Source of the DNA: Hyphomicrobiaceae bacterium
Lineage (GTDB): Bacteria; Pseudomonadota; Alphaproteobacteria; Rhizobiales; Devosiaceae
Reading direction: 5' to 3'
Length of the DNA stretch: 64,000 bases
NCBI GenBank assembly: GCA_020638065.1
Contig: JACKJG010000014.1
Coordinates: forward strand, 1 to 64,000
Position 1 is the first letter of the stretch, and the number at the start of each line of letters is the position of its first letter. Below the pieces are notes generated by a model. It made no database searches. It was given only the letters and a program-made list of their open reading frames with translations, and had not been told where the DNA came from. Positions 59,735 to 64,000 of the stretch are shown one piece after another. Made by a program: the position numbers and the translations under genes.

Positions 59735-60343
59735 GTTCACCGGGCGCAGTTCGATGACATCGTGATAGCTTTCGAACCTGGGGAAGGGCAGTTCGAGGAT
59801 GAAATGCCGGTTGCCCTTGGTGACCGCGCTCAGGCAGCCGACCTGATTGCGTTCCTCATCGTCGCCGTAAAGCCGCACGCCGTCTTCATAGCCGTAACTT
59901 GAGGCGCCCTGATAGACAAAGAGATCGTTGCGTTTGCGCAGCACGCCGAAGAAGTTCTGCGAGCCGGTGGTCTTGCGGATCGTATAGACGGCCTCTTCGG
60001 GCCGGATTTCACAGCGGAACCAGGAATAGACCACCAGAGGTGAAATGCCGCCCATCTTGATGGTCCGGCACTCGTAATTGCCGGGCAGAAGGGTTTCGTC
60101 GACCGGCGCCAGGCCAGATTCGAACAGCTCCGAGACAATCTTTTGCTCCGCATCGCTTTCGGCGGCAAGTGCTGCGCCGAGGCCCCGGGTGCGGGAGGTG
60201 TAAAAATTGTCCATGCGCGATATGTCGTCCGGCGTTGCGTCGAGCAATGGTTTGGAATCGCACATGAACGGCGCGGCAAAGCCAATGCCGCCGGTAAACA
60301 ACATGGCTGCACTCATGCCGAGTCCAAACACCAGTTTGCGCAT
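59732..60343 (-). CDS. Secreted DUF4893-like protein
   Basis: 203-residue protein with a signal peptide (MRKLVFGLGMSAAMLFTGGIGFA, cleaved near residue 23). Cysteines in MCDSKPLL, YECRTIKMGG, WFRCEIRPEE and VGCLSAV suggest disulfides in the periplasm. The pattern LLPGNYECRTIKMGG and FGVLRKRNDLFVYQGASSYGYEDG resembles the DUF4893 family of unknown function. I chose the ATG at 60343. The stop codon is formed by repeat copy C. Confidence 0.8.
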   Translation of the reverse strand: MRKLVFGLGMSAAMLFTGGIGFAAPFMCDSKPLLDATPDDISRMDNFYTSRTRGLGAALAAESDAEQKIVSELFESGLAPVDETLLPGNYECRTIKMGGISPLVVYSWFRCEIRPEEAVYTIRKTTGSQNFFGVLRKRNDLFVYQGASSYGYEDGVRLYGDDEERNQVGCLSAVTKGNRHFILELPFPRFESYHDVIELRPVN

Positions 60344-60425
60344 GAAGATCTCCACTGTCCGCGTCTGGCGCATTGATGCGCAGGATGTGGAAGGGGTCAA
60401 GCTTGAGATTGATGAGGAAGGATGG

Positions 60426-60728
60426 TCAGGCGCGTTTTTCGAACGAATAGACGCCGGCGGGGTTGCCGTCGACCTGATCGGGTACGCGCAAAGCCAATTG
60501 ATGCTCTTCGAAGGCTTCGAACCATTCCTGCCAGGTGACCGGCTCAATGCCGCCAAGCTGATCGCGGGCTTCGTCCTGATCGGATGCAAACATGCGTACG
60601 CCAAACCTCAGCTTGAGCACCACATCGTCACCGCCGTGGCCATTCGGGACATAGATCAGCGCCGGACTGCCCGCATGCGCGGAGGCCCAGCTACGGATTT
60701 CGTCATGGTCGGTCAGCAGTTTGGACAT
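60426..60728 (-). CDS. Small conserved hypothetical protein
   Basis: 100-residue soluble protein beginning MSKLLTDHDEIRSWASAHAG, preceded by a strong AGGAGGAG. It contains PVTWQEWFEAFEEHQLALRV, a pattern seen in small proteins of unknown function in alphaproteobacteria, in which the motif DHDEIRxWxxxxxGxP is shared with proteins called hypothetical. No domain is recognised. It is monocistronic. Confidence 0.75.
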   Translation of the reverse strand: MSKLLTDHDEIRSWASAHAGSPALIYVPNGHGGDDVVLKLRFGVRMFASDQDEARDQLGGIEPVTWQEWFEAFEEHQLALRVPDQVDGNPAGVYSFEKRA

Positions 60729-60812
60729 GTTACTTTCTCCTCCTCGGAGCCTTTCATACGCATCTGGGCAATCTAGGCCGCAATTCAAGGCGGGCCTTGA
60801 CCCCGATCAAGC

Positions 60813-61445
60813 TCAAGATGTGGCGGGACCTTTGCGCAGGACCGCGCTCAGACGCTTCTTCTTAGCAGGCTGGTCGATTTCGGCAAGCCGCGCCTCGACG
60901 ATGGCGGCAAATTGCGGCCAGGCCTTGGCCGGCATCGTGCGGGCGAGAAACTCGGCATACATCGGGGTCTGATTGACCGCGGCATGCTTGAGGCGCTGCA
61001 GGGCGACCGGGGTGACGATGCCGGCATAGTCCGGGTGTGCATTAAGCTTGGCGAGGATGGCCATGGCGTTGTCCTTGGCGATTACCGAAGAGCGGTCGGC
61101 AGCGGCAAGGATCCGGTCGAGGGCGGCTTCGGCCTTTTCCGGCACGGCATCGGTCAGGCCGTTGAGCAGGGCCATCAGGCCCCAGAGCATGCGATTGTTC
61201 TTTGTTGAGAGGAGCCCGAGCACCTTGTCGAAATGCGGCGCAAGCAGCGCGGGGTCGCGGCCGGCCCATTCATAGGCCGTCTTGATGGCGTCGTGCCGCA
61301 CGGCCTGGCTTCTGCTTTCGAGAAGGCCGATCAGGGTTGCGGCGTCGGCTTTGGTGCCGTGCTCTGCCAGTTTGATGGCAAGATTGATGTTCGGTTGTTC
61401 GTCGCGATGGCCAAGGGCCGTGGCGAGCTGGGCTTCGATATCCAT
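60813..61445 (-). CDS. HEAT-repeat-like helical protein
   Basis: 210 residues predicted wholly helical, with repeated helix pairs (for example NLAIKLAEHGTKADAATLIGLLES, QAVRHDAIKTAYEWAG, AMAILAKLNAHPDYAGIVTPVALQRLKH), as in HEAT or DNA-alkylation-repair-like superhelical proteins. No catalytic motif is visible. It starts three bases after the deoD stop and is probably in the same transcript. The role is unknown. Confidence 0.78.
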   Translation of the reverse strand: MDIEAQLATALGHRDEQPNINLAIKLAEHGTKADAATLIGLLESRSQAVRHDAIKTAYEWAGRDPALLAPHFDKVLGLLSTKNNRMLWGLMALLNGLTDAVPEKAEAALDRILAAADRSSVIAKDNAMAILAKLNAHPDYAGIVTPVALQRLKHAAVNQTPMYAEFLARTMPAKAWPQFAAIVEARLAEIDQPAKKKRLSAVLRKGPATS

Positions 61446-61448
61446 CGA

Positions 61449-62159
61449 TCAGACGGCAATGGCGGTGTCGAGAGCGAGTTCGACCATGTCCTTCAGCGAA
61501 GTCTGGCGCTCGCTCGAATCGATCTGGTCGCCGGTGACGAGGCAGTCGGAAATGGTGCAGATGCAAAGCGCCTTGGCATCGAAGCGCTGGGCGAGCGTAT
61601 AGATGGCGGAGGCCTCCATTTCGACGGCCATGACGCCGTGGCTGGTCAGCGCGCCATAGGAATTGACGCCATCGGGCACGTAGAAAATGTCCGAGGAGAC
61701 GACTCCGCACACATGGTGATTGTAGCCGCGTTCCCCGGCGAGGCCGACGGCCTTGCTCAAAAGGTCATAGTCGGCAAAGGGCGCATAGGTATAGGGCTCA
61801 AACGAACGGTTGATGGCGCTGTCGGTCGAGGCGGTGATGGCGAGCACCAGATCGCGCACTTTGACTTTGACGTTAAGACCGCCGGCGGTGCCGACGCGAA
61901 TGAGCTTCTTGACCTTGTAGACGTCGAGAAGCTCATGCACGTAGATCGCGGTCGAGGGCTGGCCCATGCCCGTGGCCTGCACCGAAACCGGTTGGCCTTT
62001 CCACGTGCCGGTGAAACCAAGGCAGTTGCGAACGGCGTTCACTTGCCGCGGATTTTCGAAAAAGGTCTCGGCGATCCATTTGGCGCGCAGGGGGTCGCCG
62101 GGCAGGAGGACGGTTTCGGCATAATCGCCGGGCTCAGCCTGATTATGGGGGGTGGGCAT
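61449..62159 (-). CDS. deoD: Purine-nucleoside phosphorylase, DeoD type
   Basis: 236-residue hexameric-type phosphorylase that splits purine nucleosides with phosphate for salvage. Visible motifs are VLLPGDPLRAKWIAETF, VSVQATGMGQPSTAIYVHEL, LIRVGTAGGLN, and AVEMEASAIYTLA with the ribose-binding Met-Glu pair; the catalytic Asp lies in ISDCLVTGD. Length is normal. It heads a two-gene minus-strand unit with the helical protein. Confidence 0.96.
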   Translation of the reverse strand: MPTPHNQAEPGDYAETVLLPGDPLRAKWIAETFFENPRQVNAVRNCLGFTGTWKGQPVSVQATGMGQPSTAIYVHELLDVYKVKKLIRVGTAGGLNVKVKVRDLVLAITASTDSAINRSFEPYTYAPFADYDLLSKAVGLAGERGYNHHVCGVVSSDIFYVPDGVNSYGALTSHGVMAVEMEASAIYTLAQRFDAKALCICTISDCLVTGDQIDSSERQTSLKDMVELALDTAIAV

Positions 62160-62307
62160 TGCTTCTCCTCATATGCCGCTTCATCGGGTCGGACGAATCT
62201 GCCATTTGCGGCAGGGCTGCGCAAGCCGCGCGGCCTCCATGCCCATTGCTTGACCGGCGCACGCAAAAGGTCCAATCAGGCGGCCAGAATTTAAGGGAGC
62301 CGACGCG

Positions 62308-63252
62308 ATGGCCACCAGGGTCTTTATCGATGGGGAAGCTGGCACGACCGGATTGCAGATCCGCGAGCGGCTGGCGGCGCGTTCCGATATCGAGTTGTTG
62401 TCGATCGACGAGGCGCGGCGCAAGGACCTTTCGGCCCGGCGTGAGCTGCTCAACGATTGCGATGTCGCCATTCTCTGCCTGCCCGACGATGCGGCCAAGG
62501 AAAGCGTGTCGCTGATCGACAATCAGACCACGCGGGTCATCGATGCCTCAACCGCCTATCGGGTCGATCCGGACTGGGTCTATGGCTTTGCCGAAATGGA
62601 TCAGGGGCAGGCAGACCGGATCGCCAATGCGCGGTTCGTCGCCAATCCGGGTTGTTGGCCGCAGGGCGTGATTGCCGCGATCCGTCCTCTGGTCGAAGAG
62701 GGCCTTCTACCGGCCGCGACGCCTTTGAGCGTCACGGGGATTTCGGGCTATTCGGGCGGCGGCAAATCGATGATTGCCGATTATGAAGCCAGAGGCGAGG
62801 CGGCGAGCGAACAGACGCCCTATGGGCTGACCTTCGAGCACAAGCATTTGCCCGAAATGCAGCTATATTCAAAGCTCAGCCAGCGGCCGCTCTTCGTGCC
62901 GACGGTGGGGGATTATTACAAGGGCATGCTCGAACTCATCCCGTTGCATTTCGGCATGATGCCGGCAGGTGCATCGGTCGCGTCGATCCATTCGGCATTG
63001 CTCAATCATTTCGCTTCGATTGCCGACAGTTTCGTGCGGGTCATGCCGCTCGATCTGGTCAGCCGCAAGGACGAAATCGACCCCGAAGCCCTGAACGGCA
63101 CCAACGAGATGCACCTTTACGTGTTCGGCAATGACGGGCGCGGGCAGGGGGTGATCTGCGCGGTCTATGACAATCTCGGCAAGGGTGCATCGGGCGCCGC
63201 GGTGCAGAACCTCAACCTGATGATCGGGGCCGACCCGCGGACGGGGCTCTGA
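62308..63252 (+). CDS. argC: N-acetyl-gamma-glutamyl-phosphate reductase (type 2)
   Basis: 314-residue NADPH-dependent enzyme of arginine synthesis. The short type-2 form is recognised from VFIDGEAGTTGLQIRERL at the N-terminus, the catalytic cysteine in NPGCWPQGVI, SVTGISGYSGGGKSMI, and the active-site His in FEHKHLPEMQ. The start ATG at 62308 has GGGAG upstream. Length agrees with type-2 ArgC, which lacks about 30 residues of the type-1 enzyme. Confidence 0.97.
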   Translation: MATRVFIDGEAGTTGLQIRERLAARSDIELLSIDEARRKDLSARRELLNDCDVAILCLPDDAAKESVSLIDNQTTRVIDASTAYRVDPDWVYGFAEMDQGQADRIANARFVANPGCWPQGVIAAIRPLVEEGLLPAATPLSVTGISGYSGGGKSMIADYEARGEAASEQTPYGLTFEHKHLPEMQLYSKLSQRPLFVPTVGDYYKGMLELIPLHFGMMPAGASVASIHSALLNHFASIADSFVRVMPLDLVSRKDEIDPEALNGTNEMHLYVFGNDGRGQGVICAVYDNLGKGASGAAVQNLNLMIGADPRTGL

Positions 63253-63323
63253 AAGCCTTTGCCGCTTGACCAAGTGCTTGTGCTGCGGCATCTAGCACGC
63301 AGCATTTTTCGGGAGTTCGGAAC

Positions 63324-63929
63324 ATGGACAAATTCACCAGCCTGACCGGCGTTGCGGCGCCCTTGCCGATCATCAATGTCGACACCGACATGATCATCCC
63401 GAAACAATATCTCAAGACCATCAAGCGTACCGGGCTCGGCTCGGCGCTTTTCGCGGAAATGCGCTACAACGAGGATGGTAGCGAGAACCCGGATTTCGTG
63501 CTTAACAAGCCGGCCTACCGGTCGGCGCAGATCGTTGTGGCCGGAGACAATTTCGGCTGCGGGTCGAGCCGCGAGCATGCGCCCTGGGCTCTGCTCGATT
63601 ATGGCATCCGCTGCGTGATCTCGACCAGTTTTGCCGACATTTTCTACAATAATTGCTTCAAGAACGGCATTCTGCCGATCAAGGTTTCGGAAGACGAATT
63701 GGCCAAGCTGATGGATGATGCCGAGCGCGGCGCCAATGCCACGCTGACCGTCGATCTTGAAAGCCAGACGATCAAGGGCCCGGATGGCGGTACGATCGCC
63801 TTCGACATCGATCCGGCGCGCAAGGAAGTGTTGCTCAAGGGCCTCGACGATATTGCCCTGACGCTTGAAAAGGCGCCGAAGATCGAGAGCTTCGAAAGCA
63901 AGATGGCCGAAAGCCGCCCCTGGGTTTAG
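63324..63929 (+). CDS. leuD: 3-isopropylmalate dehydratase small subunit
   Basis: 201-residue small subunit of the leucine-pathway isomerase. Motifs include PLPIINVDTDMIIPKQYLK near the N-terminus, GDNFGCGSSREHAPWAL with the swivel-domain Ser-Arg-Glu-His pattern, and ISTSFADIFYNNCFKNGILP. Length is normal. The large subunit gene leuC is not in the window. Confidence 0.97.
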   Translation: MDKFTSLTGVAAPLPIINVDTDMIIPKQYLKTIKRTGLGSALFAEMRYNEDGSENPDFVLNKPAYRSAQIVVAGDNFGCGSSREHAPWALLDYGIRCVISTSFADIFYNNCFKNGILPIKVSEDELAKLMDDAERGANATLTVDLESQTIKGPDGGTIAFDIDPARKEVLLKGLDDIALTLEKAPKIESFESKMAESRPWV

Positions 63930-63944
63930 TTGTTCGGTCGTGTC

Positions 63945-64000
63945 GCTTCGTCATTGCGAGGAGCACAGCGACGAAGCAATCCAGTTGTCTCTGGAATAGT
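63945..64000. repeat. REP-like repeat element, cut by the window end
   Basis: Immediately after leuD the sequence reads CGTCATTGCGAGGAGCACAG (63949-63968) followed by CGACGAAGCAATCCAG. This is a form of a short repeat often seen between genes in alphaproteobacteria. Only one, partial copy is present here, so it rests on memory of the motif and not on a second copy in the window. Confidence 0.5.

Noticed and set aside
61233..62294. 353-codon plus-strand open frame
   Set aside because: It lies opposite deoD and the helical-protein gene; deoD motifs fix the coding strand.
1..64000. CRISPR arrays, prophage or insertion sequences
   Set aside because: No regularly spaced direct repeats, transposase or phage structural genes were seen; the only repeats are the short dispersed palindromic elements.

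Overview
The window reads as a chromosomal segment of an alphaproteobacterium, most likely of the Hyphomicrobiales. It is GC-rich and densely coded. Gene orders typical of that group are present: hemC-hemD-mitofilin-like-hemY divergent from tsaD-gpsA-YciI-EVE, and an rsmB-like/heparinase II-III/purH block. A perfect CtrA-type box (TTAA-N7-TTAAC) also points to this class. The genus cannot be fixed from the sequence alone. No phage, insertion sequence or CRISPR array was seen.

Region by region. 1-7223: the end of a respiratory nitrate reductase operon (narG 3' end, narH, narJ, narI), a PpiC-type prolyl isomerase, a beta carbonic anhydrase, moaA and an NnrS-like membrane protein. 7818-11747: a secreted RTX/serralysin-type metalloprotease and a P1B metal ATPase with a TPCP motif. 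11764-19732: a signalling block with a GGDEF-EAL protein, an alpha-oxoamine synthase, two single-domain receivers, a hybrid histidine kinase and an outer-membrane beta-barrel protein. 19872-24026: a compact six-gene operon (unknown protein, KASIII, acyl carrier protein, SGNH/DltD-like protein, MBOAT, 44-residue membrane peptide). It resembles a dlt operon in which the adenylation enzyme is replaced by a ketoacyl synthase, and it is the best candidate here for an undescribed system. 24221-29156: a group-3b-like soluble NiFe hydrogenase operon with an embedded cyclic-nucleotide-binding protein and its own maturation protease. 29253-43221: mixed housekeeping genes (typA, MTA/SAH nucleosidase, ppa, YggT, TerB), a second GGDEF-EAL protein followed by a FeeM-like N-acyltransferase, an aldo/keto reductase, and a TetR regulator with a clear operator. 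43275-43350: tRNA-Thr(CGU). 43461-56457: haem synthesis, tsaD/gpsA, an rRNA methyltransferase, a heparinase-like protein and purH. 56461-64000: a nuclease/phosphatase-family protein, a CtrA-box-preceded membrane protein plus ClpP-like protein pair, small hypotheticals, deoD, argC and leuD.

Physiologically the segment suggests a facultative organism that respires nitrate and handles NO (NnrS). It can exchange electrons between H2 and NAD(P) or sulfur through a cytoplasmic hydrogenase, and it regulates lifestyle through c-di-GMP and phosphorelays. Three copies of a roughly 100-bp palindromic intergenic element sit at gene 3' ends and often supply stop codons to their neighbours. Start sites were chosen from ribosome binding sites and operon overlaps. 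Functional names rest on motif recognition by eye, with no database search.
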